A DNA stretch of 15,661 nt, taken from the NCBI GenBank assembly GCA_003694975.1, contig RFJH01000141.1, positions 1 through 15,661 of the forward strand, read 5' to 3'. The stretch's first letter is position 1. Each line of letters starts with the position of its first letter. Under the pieces are notes generated by a model. That model saw only the letters and a program-made list of their open reading frames with translations, was not told the origin of the DNA and searched no databases. The DNA comes from Anaerolineae bacterium (GTDB lineage Bacteria; Chloroflexota; Anaerolineae; Anaerolineales; Villigracilaceae). Made by a program: the position numbers and the translations under genes. Shown here piece by piece: positions 1 through 8,037 of the stretch.

Positions 1-2477
1 TCCTGGAACTGCAAAGGCAGCACACCCATACCGATCAGGTTGGAGCGATGGATGCGCTCGAAAGACTCGGCGATGACAGCCTTCACACCCAGCAAGAGCG
101 TCCCTTTGGCCGCCCAATCGCGGCTGGAGCCGGTGCCGTATTCCTTGCCCGCCACCACGAGCAAGGGCACGCCTTCTTCTTTGTACTTCATCGCCGCGTC
201 GAAGATAGTCAGCTGCTCGCCGTCCGGGAAGTGACGTGTGTAACCACCCTCCACGCCGGGCACGAGACGGTTCTTCAGGCGGATGTTGGCGAACGTGCCG
301 CGCGTCATCACGCGGTCGTTGCCGCGGCGGGAGCCGAAGGAGTTGAACTCGCGCGGCTTCACGCCGTGTTCAATCAGGTAACGCCCCGCAGGGCCATCTT
401 CGGGGATGGCGCCCGCCGGGGAGATGTGATCTGTGGTGATCGAATCGCCCAGCAAGGCGAGCACCCGCGCGCCGCGAATCTCACGAATGGGCGGCACCTC
501 AAGCGTCAGTTCGGTGAAGAAGGGCGGCTCCTGGATATAGGTCGAGGCCTCATCCCAGGCGTAGAGGTCTCCGGTGGGCGCCTGGATCTCGTTCCACAAC
601 TCGTTCCCTTCAAACACCGCGGCGTACTTCTCGCGGAACATCTCGGCGGAGATGCCCGAAGCGATGGTCTCCATGATTTCTTGCTGAGTCGGCCAGAGAT
701 CGCGCAGATACACCGGCTTCCCCTCGCGATCGGTGCCGATGGGTTCGTTCTCGAAATCAATATCCACCGTGCCCGCCAGCGCATACGCCACCACGAGCGG
801 CGGCGAGGCCAGGTAGTTCGCCTTCACCAGGGCATGGACGCGCCCCTCGAAGTTGCGGTTACCGGAGAGCACCGCCGCGGCCACCAGATCGGCGCTGGCG
901 ATGGCCTTTGCCACTTCCCCCGGCAGGGGGCCGGAATTGCCGATGCACGTCGTGCAGCCGTAGCCCACCACGTTGAAGCCCAGTTGCGCCAGCGGCTCCA
1001 GAAGGCCGGTCTGCCGCAGGTATTCGGTGACGACGCGCGAGCCGGGCGCCAGGCTGGTCTTGACGTGCGGAGCGACCCTCAGTCCGCGCGCGACGGCCTT
1101 CTTCGCCACCAGCCCCGCGCCGACCATCACCGAGGGGTTGCTCGTGTTCGTGCAGGACGTAATCGCCGCGATGACCACCGCCCCGTGACCGATCTCATAC
1201 GACCCGCCGTTCGTGCCGACCTCCCCCTTACGCGCCAGCGCCTCGGAATCCAGACCGAAGCCTCGTTCGCGGACCGGAGCCGTCAGCGCCGCCCGGAACG
1301 TCTTCTTCATCTCGCTCAGCGCGATGCGGTCCTGCGGACGCTTGGGCCCGGCCAGGGAGGGGACGACCGTGCTCAGGTCGAGTTCGAGCGTATCTGTGAA
1401 TTCGGGATCGGGGGTGTTTTCGTCGCGGAAGAGTCCCTGGGCGCGGCAGTAGGCCTCCACACGTTCGATGGTCTCCTCGGAGCGACCGGTCAGGCGCAGG
1501 TAGCGCAGGGTCTCGGCGTCCACCGGGAAGAAGCCCATCGTGGCGCCGTATTCGGGGGCCATGTTGGCGAGGGTGGCGCGGTCGGGCAGGGACATGCTCT
1601 CCAGGCCGGGGCCGTAGAACTCAACGAATTTGCCCACCACGCCTTTCTGACGCAGCATCTGGGTGACGGTGAGCACCAGGTCGGTGGCGGTGACGCCCTC
1701 GCGCACTTTGCCGTAGAGTTTGAAGCCGATCACGTCCGGCAGGAGCAGGTCAATCGGCTGACCGAGCATAGCGGCCTCGGCTTCGATGCCGCCCACGCCC
1801 CAGCCGAGCACGCCCAGACCGTTGATCATCACGGTGTGCGAATCCGTGCCCACGAGGGTATCGGCAAAAGCCTGCAACTCGCCGTCGATCTCGCGCGCCT
1901 GCACCACCTGGGCGAGATACTCCAGGTTCACCTGATGGATGATGCCCGTTGAGGGCGGCACGACGCGGAAGTTATCGAAAGCGCCCTGCCCCCACTTCAG
2001 GAACTCGTAGCGTTCGCGGTTGCGCCGGAACTCGATCTCGGTGTTGCGTTGCAGGGCGTCGGGCGTGGCGAAGAAATCCACCTGGACGGAGTGATCGATC
2101 ACCAGGTCCACCGGCACGACAGGGTTCACGCGGCGCGGGTCGCCGCCGAGGCGCGCCATGGCAGAGCGCATGGCCGCCAGGTCCACCACGGCGGGGACGC
2201 CGGTAAAATCCTGCATCACGATGCGCGCCGGTCGGAAGGGGATACCGGGGCGCTTTTCGTCCACCGGCTTCCAGGCGGCGATGGTGCGCACGTCCTCTTC
2301 TGTGATGGCGTGCCCGTCGCATTGCCGTAACGCCGATTCCAGCAGGACGCGAATGGAGAAGGGCAGGCGCTCCAGGCGCGTCAGCCCGGCCTCCTCCAGC
2401 GCCTGCAAACGATAAAAAACGTATTCCCCATGCGGGGTTTTCAAGGTATCACGGGCATTGAACGAATCCTTAACCAT
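1..2477 (-). CDS. acnA: Aconitate hydratase A (aconitase), C-terminus cut off by window edge
   Basis: Converts citrate to isocitrate through cis-aconitate in the TCA cycle, using a 4Fe-4S cluster in the cytoplasm. Reading leftward from an ATG at 2477, the frame stays open for 825 codons to the window edge; the family is usually near 890 residues, so roughly the last 65-70 are missing. The three cluster-binding cysteines are visible: Cys442 in SCTNTSNPSVM, and Cys508 and Cys511 in GYGCTTCIGNSGP. Other family motifs are GTDSHTVMINGLGVLGWGVG (substrate/cluster domain), GDSITTDHISPAG and, near the cut end, GKEYGTGSSRDWAAKG of the swivel domain. The N-terminus (FNARDTLKT) is typical of AcnA/IRP-type enzymes rather than AcnB. 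The start is supported by GAGGAA seven bases upstream. It follows the repeat region downstream of add and probably has its own promoter. Identification is firm. Confidence 0.97.
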   Translation of the reverse strand, partial: MVKDSFNARDTLKTPHGEYVFYRLQALEEAGLTRLERLPFSIRVLLESALRQCDGHAITEEDVRTIAAWKPVDEKRPGIPFRPARIVMQDFTGVPAVVDLAAMRSAMARLGGDPRRVNPVVPVDLVIDHSVQVDFFATPDALQRNTEIEFRRNRERYEFLKWGQGAFDNFRVVPPSTGIIHQVNLEYLAQVVQAREIDGELQAFADTLVGTDSHTVMINGLGVLGWGVGGIEAEAAMLGQPIDLLLPDVIGFKLYGKVREGVTATDLVLTVTQMLRQKGVVGKFVEFYGPGLESMSLPDRATLANMAPEYGATMGFFPVDAETLRYLRLTGRSEETIERVEAYCRAQGLFRDENTPDPEFTDTLELDLSTVVPSLAGPKRPQDRIALSEMKKTFRAALTAPVRERGFGLDSEALARKGEVGTNGGSYEIGHGAVVIAAITSCTNTSNPSVMVGAGLVAKKAVARGLRVAPHVKTSLAPGSRVVTEYLRQTGLLEPLAQLGFNVVGYGCTTCIGNSGPLPGEVAKAIASADLVAAAVLSGNRNFEGRVHALVKANYLASPPLVVAYALAGTVDIDFENEPIGTDREGKPVYLRDLWPTQQEIMETIASGISAEMFREKYAAVFEGNELWNEIQAPTGDLYAWDEASTYIQEPPFFTELTLEVPPIREIRGARVLALLGDSITTDHISPAGAIPEDGPAGRYLIEHGVKPREFNSFGSRRGNDRVMTRGTFANIRLKNRLVPGVEGGYTRHFPDGEQLTIFDAAMKYKEEGVPLLVVAGKEYGTGSSRDWAAKGTLLLGVKAVIAESFERIHRSNLIGMGVLPLQFQ

Positions 2478-2498
2478 GTTGTTCCTCGTTTGTGTGAA

Positions 2499-2504
2499 AT
2501 TCTA
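2499..2504 (-). promoter_or_regulatory. Possible -10 element for acnA
   Basis: TAGAAT on the minus strand matches five of six bases of the sigma-A -10 consensus and lies about 22 bases upstream of the acnA ATG. The expected -35 position falls in GC-rich sequence with no good match, so the transcript start is a guess. The only support is that the gene needs a promoter, since the region upstream is a repeat block. Confidence 0.25.
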
Positions 2505-2518
2505 TGTTCCGCCGCGCA

Positions 2519-2741
2519 CGCGCCGAGCGGAACGAAGTGTAGTCGAGGCGCTCGCGCCGAGCATGGTCGAGGCGCTCGCGCCGAGCACAGTCGAGACGCT
2601 CGCGCTGAGCGGAGCGCCTGCAGGGCGCGTAGTCGAAGCATTTATGCGCAAGGGCGTCTCGACTACAGCCTCCCTACCGGTCGGCCTCCGCTCGACGCGA
2701 ACACCGCGCTGAGCGGAGCGCCCGCAGGGCGCGTAGTCGAA
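2519..2741. repeat. GC-rich intergenic repeat cluster between add and acnA
   Basis: This fills most of a 301-base stretch without a credible gene. Two near-identical 37-base copies lie at 2601-2637 and 2705-2741, differing at one base; each contains CGCTGAGCGGAGCGCC followed by CGTAGTCGAA, and the second can fold as GCGCCC-GCA-GGGCGC. Two 24-base units in tandem (2548-2571 and 2572-2595) start GCGCTCGCGCCGAGCA and end GTCGAG, and a diverged unit runs into the first 37-base copy. A further related half-unit is at 2519-2547. TCTCGACTACA at 2659-2669 is an inverted copy of the GTAGTCGAG core, so the block has both direct and inverted elements. Open frames across it encode only low-complexity Arg/Ala/Ser sequence. 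It resembles dispersed intergenic repeats of Chloroflexota as I remember them; that link is inference. Confidence 0.8.
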
Positions 2742-2760
2742 CAATCATCGGGCGCGTCGA

Positions 2761-2778
2761 AGCAGGATAAATCCCGCT
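2761..2778 (-). other. Short hairpin directly after the add stop codon
   Basis: AGCGGGAT-TT-ATCCTGCT on the minus strand is a near-perfect palindrome (one G-U pair) beginning right after the TAG stop of add. There is no U-run behind it, so it is a poor intrinsic terminator; it could protect an mRNA 3' end or be the edge of the neighbouring repeat block. Confidence 0.3.
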
Positions 2779-3819
2779 CTACAACATACGTTGCCTGAGG
2801 TGCTCCACCAGGGCACGGCGTTCGTCTTGTGGCAGGAAAGCCGCTCGCGCCGCGGCCAGGATGCGCTCTTCGAGTTCTTCCAACGAAAGCCCCAGTTCCT
2901 CGCACACCAGGCGGTATTCATGCGTCAGGTTGATGCGCGAGACGCTGGGGTCATCCGTATTGACGGTGACATTCAAGCCGGCCTGGAGCATGCGCGGCAA
3001 GGGATGCTCGGCCACCGAGGCAACCACACCACTCTGATAATTGCTCGTGACACAGACTTCGAACACGGTGCCACGCTCTCGCGCCAGTGCCACCACAGAA
3101 GGGTCTTCCATCACCCGCACGCCGTGGCCGATGCGCTCCGCTCCCAAAAGTTCAATCGCCTGGCGGACGTTCTCCGCGCCGCCCCACTCTCCGGCATGGA
3201 CGGTGATGCGCAAACCTGCCTGGCGCGCCTCCCGGAAGAGGGGAGCAAAGGGCGCGGCATCGAACTCGGCTTCATTGCCTGCCAGGTCCAGACCAACAAT
3301 GCCGCGATCCAGTCGCTCGGCGGCAATCCAGGCCACCTGCTCGGCCAGCGCCACACTCTCGTGGCGATTCATGCTCGCGATCAGGCGTACCGGGATATCG
3401 AATTCTCTTGCTGCTTCCTGGGCCGTTTCACAAACCCAATCGGTCACGTCTTCCAGAGGAAACCGTTCAGCGCGGCTCAGAGCGACCGGCGTGAAACGCA
3501 ATTCCAGATAGCGCACATTATCTTGCGCCGCGTCCTCGATGGCCTCGCGCGTGATGCGATGGATCACCTCCGGCGAGCGATAGAACAGGCGCAGCGTCTT
3601 GAACTTTTCCAGGAAGTTGGAAAAGGTGAACGGTTCCTCGTCCTGTACCTGCACCATGTTGCTCAACCGCAAGATGCTCGCCGGGACGGTCACACCGTGG
3701 GAACGCGCGATATCGACCATCGTGGAGAGACGCAACGACCCCTCCAAATGGCGATGCAACTCCACCTTTGGAAGCGCAGCAAAGATATTAAGTGGTGCGG
3801 TAGGGGCGTTCGGTTGCAA
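2779..3819 (-). CDS. add: Adenosine deaminase family protein
   Basis: Zinc-dependent amidohydrolase of 346 residues, the normal length for bacterial adenosine deaminases, which convert (deoxy)adenosine to (deoxy)inosine in purine salvage. Visible active-site elements: the metal ligands in LPKVELHRHLEGS (His22, His24), LDLAGNE (178-183), His208 and the catalytic Glu211 in HAGEWGG, His232 in RIGHGVRV, and Asp289-Asp290 in NTDDPS. The start codon is TTG at 3819, with AGAGGT only about three bases upstream; no ATG or GTG precedes the conserved LPKVELH block, so TTG is the best choice despite the tight spacing. The gene starts 21 bases after the secA stop, so it is probably cotranscribed with secA. 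Family members also deaminate adenine or aminodeoxyfutalosine, and the sequence alone does not exclude those substrates. Confidence 0.9.
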   Translation of the reverse strand: MQPNAPTAPLNIFAALPKVELHRHLEGSLRLSTMVDIARSHGVTVPASILRLSNMVQVQDEEPFTFSNFLEKFKTLRLFYRSPEVIHRITREAIEDAAQDNVRYLELRFTPVALSRAERFPLEDVTDWVCETAQEAAREFDIPVRLIASMNRHESVALAEQVAWIAAERLDRGIVGLDLAGNEAEFDAAPFAPLFREARQAGLRITVHAGEWGGAENVRQAIELLGAERIGHGVRVMEDPSVVALARERGTVFEVCVTSNYQSGVVASVAEHPLPRMLQAGLNVTVNTDDPSVSRINLTHEYRLVCEELGLSLEELEERILAAARAAFLPQDERRALVEHLRQRML

Positions 3820-3840
3820 GGGACCTCTTTACGAAAGGGC

Positions 3841-6800
3841 TTACTTATGTCGCTTGCGCCGTTTTCTTCGTTTCCTCTTCTTTCCAGCCTTTCCAGAAGT
3901 CACCTGCGCGGCAGCAACCGGTTCAGAAGGAGTAACGTCTTGAACCGTCGCTGTCGCGCGCGGCTGGTAGGCAAAGATGCGGCTGACCACTTGCGCCCGG
4001 ATATCACTCAGCAATTGCTGGAACATCTCTGAGGCACGACTTTTGTATTGTACCAGGGGATCGCGCTGGGCATAGGCCTCCAGGCCAATCGAGACGCGCA
4101 GCGCCTCCACGCGCGTCAGGTAGTCCACCCATTGATCGGTGATGGCGCTCAGGAGCACCTGCCGTTGAATCTCGGTCATGCGCAAGCGTCCCAGTTCGGC
4201 GACCACCGCTTCGCGTTCGGAAGGGGAAAGGTCGGATGGTGCAACGTTGATGCGTTCGGCACCCAGGACGTGACCCGCCGGCCCCAGATCGGCGAGACGC
4301 GAGACGCCTGAGGCACGTTGATGCCACTCGTGCCATCCCCAGGCCCATTGCAACGCCTGCTGTGCCTGCTCCAAGTGAGTCATCACATCATTGATAACTG
4401 CCTCCGCGTCACGGCCTTCCAGGTGCTGCGCGGCGGCAAAGACGTAATTGAAACGGAGAAAGACCTGCTGCACCTGGCGGTGGGTGCGCGAGTCGAAGGC
4501 GGTACGCCGCCCTTGTGCCAGGGTGTTCAGGAGGCGGATGCGCTCTGTGTCGTTCCACTCTTCATGGCGTTTCAATAAGACATCCAGATCACGCACTACC
4601 TGGCCATTTTCACCCACCAGCCCTTCCCGGCGCGCCTCCAGAAGGGCACGGCTGCGCTCCACAACGACTTCAACCAGTTCCTCCCAGGTCATCTCGCGAA
4701 GAGCATCCTTCGCCAGCCCCAGGGATTCGCCAAGGCGATACTCCACCGCGCCAACCAGGCGCGCCGCTCCCAGCGAGACCAAATGGCTCTCCACGGCAGC
4801 ACGTAATTCATCTTCCATCTCGTCTGGAGATTCCAGGAGAGTGCGCACCTGACGATTGCTCAGACGCAACGGGAAACGTAGCAGCGCAGACAGTTCGGCA
4901 GAGACTTCCTGAGGGGAGCGAGTCTCCTCCTCATAGCGCAGGCTTTCGAGGAAAGTATCCAACGTATCCAGTCGCTCTTCGAGTTGGGTTTCCAGACTCT
5001 CTGCAGTGCGCTCCACCAGGTTTTCAATTGCCCGTAGAACGTGCGCATGCTCGGCGTCAATGGCACGGCGGACGAGGTCGAGCACGCTCTCCCGGAAACT
5101 CTTCCCGGATCCGGCTAACTCCTCCAACAGAAGGCGGGAAGTATAAGACGGGAAGAGGCGTTCATCATATACCAGCGATGGTTGCACACCCTCCAGCCAG
5201 GCCAAAAGACGCCAGGGGCCTTCAGGGTCCTCCAGGGCCTCGGGAACGCGTCGCTCCACCTCCAGACGCAACATATCTCGAATATCTTCGCTCAAGTCCT
5301 CTTTAACAAAGACGCGATCCCGTTGAGCATAGATACGCTCACGCTGAGAGTTAAGCACGTCATCGTATTCAAGAAGATGTTTGCGGACATCAAAGTTGGC
5401 CCCCTCTACACGACGCTGCGATTGCTCCACAATGTTGCTGACGAGGCGGTTCTCCAGCGGCAGGGAATCATCCACTTGCAAACGCTGCATCAGGTTGCTG
5501 ACCTGTTCCCCACCGAAGAGGCGCATCAAGTCGTCTTCCAGCGAGAGGAAGAAGCGCGAGGAGCCCGGATCGCCCTGGCGACCGGCGCGACCGCGCAACT
5601 GATTGTCAATGCGGCGAGCCTCGTGGCGTTCGGAACCGATGACATGCAGGCCACCCAGCGCCTTCACGCGCTCCATATCCTCGAAATATCCCAGGAAATA
5701 CCGAATCTCAGATTCGTAGATGCCATAAGCCGAGGGGTCAGCCTCCAGAAGGATCTGACGTCGCTCCTCAAGGGGCATGTCATACGGATCGTCCACGCCG
5801 AGGCGACGCAGCACGCGATTGACGGCGGTCAGGACCTCCTCGGCCAGTTCACCACCGAGTTTGATGTCCACACCGCGACCGGCCATGTTCGTGGCGATGG
5901 TCACCGCGCCGAAGGCGCCGGCGCCGGCAATGATTTGACTCTCCTCGGCGTGTTTGCGGGCGTTGAGCACCTGATGCGGCACGCCGCCATCAATCACCTT
6001 CTTCAAGCGCGGCAGGTCTTCGGCGGAGAGGCCAAGCAGGTCCAGCAAAACGGAGAGGTTTTTCTCGTCTTGTAAACTGAGAGAGGCCCCCACAGAGCGC
6101 GCGAAGCGACGCAACTCTGCCGGGTTGACCTTTTCCAAAGGGACGTTGAAAGGCTGGAGTTCGGGAATCAGGCGTCCATCCTCCACCCGATTGTTCGCCT
6201 GCAGCCAGAAGTGGCGCAGAAGCATAATCTGCAACAGGCGGCGGATCGGTTCGGCGCGCAGACGGGCGGAGAGGCGCTCTGAGTTCTCCACCGATGTCGT
6301 GCCGACCAGAAGAGGACGACCGCGCACGTGGAAACGCACGATCTCGCGCATGATAGCGCGCAACTTGGCCTCCAGCGTGCGATAGATGACGTCGGGGTAA
6401 TCTTTGCGCTTCCAGTATTCGGGTGGGGCGTCCGGCGGCGCGCCACGTCGCACATAATAGGTATATTCGTACCCCTCTTCGTCCCGCGCCTGGCGCGCCT
6501 CGAAGGGCGCGTTCGGCCCCATGGCCTGATATTCCAGGTTCGTGGGGATGGGAAGCACTTGCAAACCGTAGATCTGGTCGAACTCCTCCGCCTCGGTCAA
6601 CGCCGTGCCGGTCATGCCCGCCAGTTTGCGATACATGCGGAAGTAGTTCTGCAAAGTAATCGTGGCGTAGGTGACATTCTCCGGTTCGATGCGCACTCCT
6701 TCTTTGGCTTCTACAGCCTGATGGAGGCCATCAGACCAGCGCCGACCGGGCATCAGGCGCCCGGTGAACTCGTCCACGATGATGACCTTGCCCCCTTGAA

Positions 6801-7866
6801 CAAGATAGTGCTTGTTGCGGTGGAAAAGGAATTGTGCGCGCAGGGCCTGCTCCAGATACCCCATCAACCGCGCCTGCTCCGGCGTGATATCTTCGGGACG
6901 ATCCGGGTCGAAGAGAGGCTGCCCCAGCAATTCCTCCACATGCGCCAGACCGATCTCGGTCAGGGTGACGGTGCGGTCCTTCTCATTAACTTCGTAGTCC
7001 TCTGGCCGCAGCCGCTTGACAATCTGCGCCATGCGCCCATACCATTCCAGGTCGCCCGAGGCGGGGCCGGAGATGATGAGCGGCGTGCGCGCCTCGTCAA
7101 TCAGGACGTTATCCACCTCGTCAATAATGGCGTAGTGATGCCCGCGCTGGACCTTATCTTCCAGGCGCATGACCATGTTGTCGCGCAGGTAGTCGAAGCC
7201 GAATTCGGAGTTTGTGCCGTAGGTAATGTCGGCGCGATAGGCTTCCGCGCGCGGCACCATGCGCAGTTGGTGCTGGTCCTCATAGGGGGATTCACGTTCC
7301 GGGTCGTAGAGATACGCTTTCTTCCCGCCTTCTGTGGAGGCCGCCATTTGCAACACGCCGACCGAAAGGCCAAGCATGTGGAAGATCGGCCCCATCCAGC
7401 GCGCGTCGCGGCGCGCCAGGTAGTCGTTGACGGTGACCAGGTGGGCACCGCGTCCGGTCAGCGCGTTCAGGTAGAGCGGCAGCGTGGCGACAAGCGTCTT
7501 CCCCTCACCGGTTTTCATCTCGGCAATCTGACCGCGATGGAGAGTGATGCCGCCGATCAACTGCACGTCATAGTGACGCAAGCCAATCGTGCGTTTTGCT
7601 GCCTCGCGCACAGTGGCAAACGCGTGGGGCAGGATGTCATCCAACACATCCTGCTCGATTTCGAAACGCGCCTCGTCGTCCTCTACGCCTTCGGTCGCCT
7701 CGCGCAGGCGAGCGCGGAACTCGTCCGTTTTGGCACGCAGAGCATCATCGCTAAGAGCCTCGTATTGCGGCTCAAGCGCGTTGATCTCTTCGACCAACGC
7801 GCCCAGTTTCTCAATTTCGCGCTTGTGGGGGTCGCCCCCGAAAAGTTTGACAAAGCCTCGTAACAT
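3841..7866 (-). CDS. secA: Preprotein translocase ATPase SecA, unusually long
   Basis: Motor that drives unfolded preproteins through SecYEG at the cytoplasmic membrane. At 1341 residues it is far longer than the usual 800-950. The core is intact: Walker A MKTGEGKT (117-124), Walker B DEVD with IDEARTPLIISG (249-267), YGTNSEFGFDYLRDNM (216-231) at the start of the preprotein cross-linking domain, YRKLAGMTGTA (412-422), and the second nucleotide-binding domain with IATNMAGRGVDIKLGG (657-672) and RRIDNQLRGRAGRQGDPGSS (751-770). The scaffold/wing signature near ITDQWVDYL (1242-1250) and YAQRDPLVQYK (1265-1275) closes the fold. Extra material sits at about 538-628 inside the second nucleotide-binding domain and about 860-1230 in the helical scaffold. 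The tail ends in a run of Lys/Arg and lacks the common CxCxS zinc motif. ATG start, with GAAGG ten bases upstream. Confidence 0.97.
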   Translation of the reverse strand: MLRGFVKLFGGDPHKREIEKLGALVEEINALEPQYEALSDDALRAKTDEFRARLREATEGVEDDEARFEIEQDVLDDILPHAFATVREAAKRTIGLRHYDVQLIGGITLHRGQIAEMKTGEGKTLVATLPLYLNALTGRGAHLVTVNDYLARRDARWMGPIFHMLGLSVGVLQMAASTEGGKKAYLYDPERESPYEDQHQLRMVPRAEAYRADITYGTNSEFGFDYLRDNMVMRLEDKVQRGHHYAIIDEVDNVLIDEARTPLIISGPASGDLEWYGRMAQIVKRLRPEDYEVNEKDRTVTLTEIGLAHVEELLGQPLFDPDRPEDITPEQARLMGYLEQALRAQFLFHRNKHYLVQGGKVIIVDEFTGRLMPGRRWSDGLHQAVEAKEGVRIEPENVTYATITLQNYFRMYRKLAGMTGTALTEAEEFDQIYGLQVLPIPTNLEYQAMGPNAPFEARQARDEEGYEYTYYVRRGAPPDAPPEYWKRKDYPDVIYRTLEAKLRAIMREIVRFHVRGRPLLVGTTSVENSERLSARLRAEPIRRLLQIMLLRHFWLQANNRVEDGRLIPELQPFNVPLEKVNPAELRRFARSVGASLSLQDEKNLSVLLDLLGLSAEDLPRLKKVIDGGVPHQVLNARKHAEESQIIAGAGAFGAVTIATNMAGRGVDIKLGGELAEEVLTAVNRVLRRLGVDDPYDMPLEERRQILLEADPSAYGIYESEIRYFLGYFEDMERVKALGGLHVIGSERHEARRIDNQLRGRAGRQGDPGSSRFFLSLEDDLMRLFGGEQVSNLMQRLQVDDSLPLENRLVSNIVEQSQRRVEGANFDVRKHLLEYDDVLNSQRERIYAQRDRVFVKEDLSEDIRDMLRLEVERRVPEALEDPEGPWRLLAWLEGVQPSLVYDERLFPSYTSRLLLEELAGSGKSFRESVLDLVRRAIDAEHAHVLRAIENLVERTAESLETQLEERLDTLDTFLESLRYEEETRSPQEVSAELSALLRFPLRLSNRQVRTLLESPDEMEDELRAAVESHLVSLGAARLVGAVEYRLGESLGLAKDALREMTWEELVEVVVERSRALLEARREGLVGENGQVVRDLDVLLKRHEEWNDTERIRLLNTLAQGRRTAFDSRTHRQVQQVFLRFNYVFAAAQHLEGRDAEAVINDVMTHLEQAQQALQWAWGWHEWHQRASGVSRLADLGPAGHVLGAERINVAPSDLSPSEREAVVAELGRLRMTEIQRQVLLSAITDQWVDYLTRVEALRVSIGLEAYAQRDPLVQYKSRASEMFQQLLSDIRAQVVSRIFAYQPRATATVQDVTPSEPVAAAQVTSGKAGKKRKRRKRRKRHK

Positions 7867-7889
7867 AGTTGATTAACCTTCGGGGGGTG

Positions 7890-7895
7890 ATTATA
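7890..7895 (-). promoter_or_regulatory. Extended -10 promoter for secA-add
   Basis: TGCTATAAT on the minus strand is a perfect -10 hexamer with the TG extension, 24 bases upstream of the secA ATG. No good -35 is seen 16-18 bases further up (GGCGTT at best), which is acceptable for an extended -10 promoter. It sits back to back with the promoter of the LysM lipoprotein gene. Confidence 0.6.
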
Positions 7896-7960
7896 GCACG
7901 ATTGATGGAACGAACGCCCCGAGTCGGGAGAGAGTAGTACCATAGCATCTCCTCTCTGGC

Positions 7961-7989
7961 TTGACGAGGGTAGGGGGATGTGCTACCAT
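7961..7989 (+). promoter_or_regulatory. Promoter for the LysM lipoprotein gene
   Basis: TTGACG (7961-7966), a 17-base spacer and TACCAT (7984-7989), with TGC just before the -10 giving an extended form. It lies 48 bases upstream of the ATG at 8038. A similar stretch, TACCATAGCATCTC, occurs at 7939-7952 and parallels TACCATCATCTC at 7984-7995, so part of the region is a direct repeat of unknown meaning. Confidence 0.6.
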
Positions 7990-8037
7990 CATCTCGGGTA
8001 ATATCCAAACAGTAACGCTTTTGCTCAGGAGATCACC

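Noticed and set aside
48..1952. A 634-codon plus-strand open frame across acnA
   Set aside because: It is antisense to the clear aconitase frame, is rich in His/Arg/Gly/Ala as expected of a GC-rich shadow, and shows no recognisable domain.
2548..2637. CRISPR-like array
   Set aside because: The 24-base units are directly abutting with no unique spacers, copies are diverged, and no cas gene is near.
2430..2798. Possible small protein in the add-acnA gap
   Set aside because: The translation is Ser/Arg/Ala low complexity created by the repeats, and overlaps the acnA start and add end.
6328..7863. A 511-codon plus-strand open frame across secA
   Set aside because: It is antisense to the most conserved part of SecA, with no ribosome binding site or family resemblance; a codon-bias shadow.
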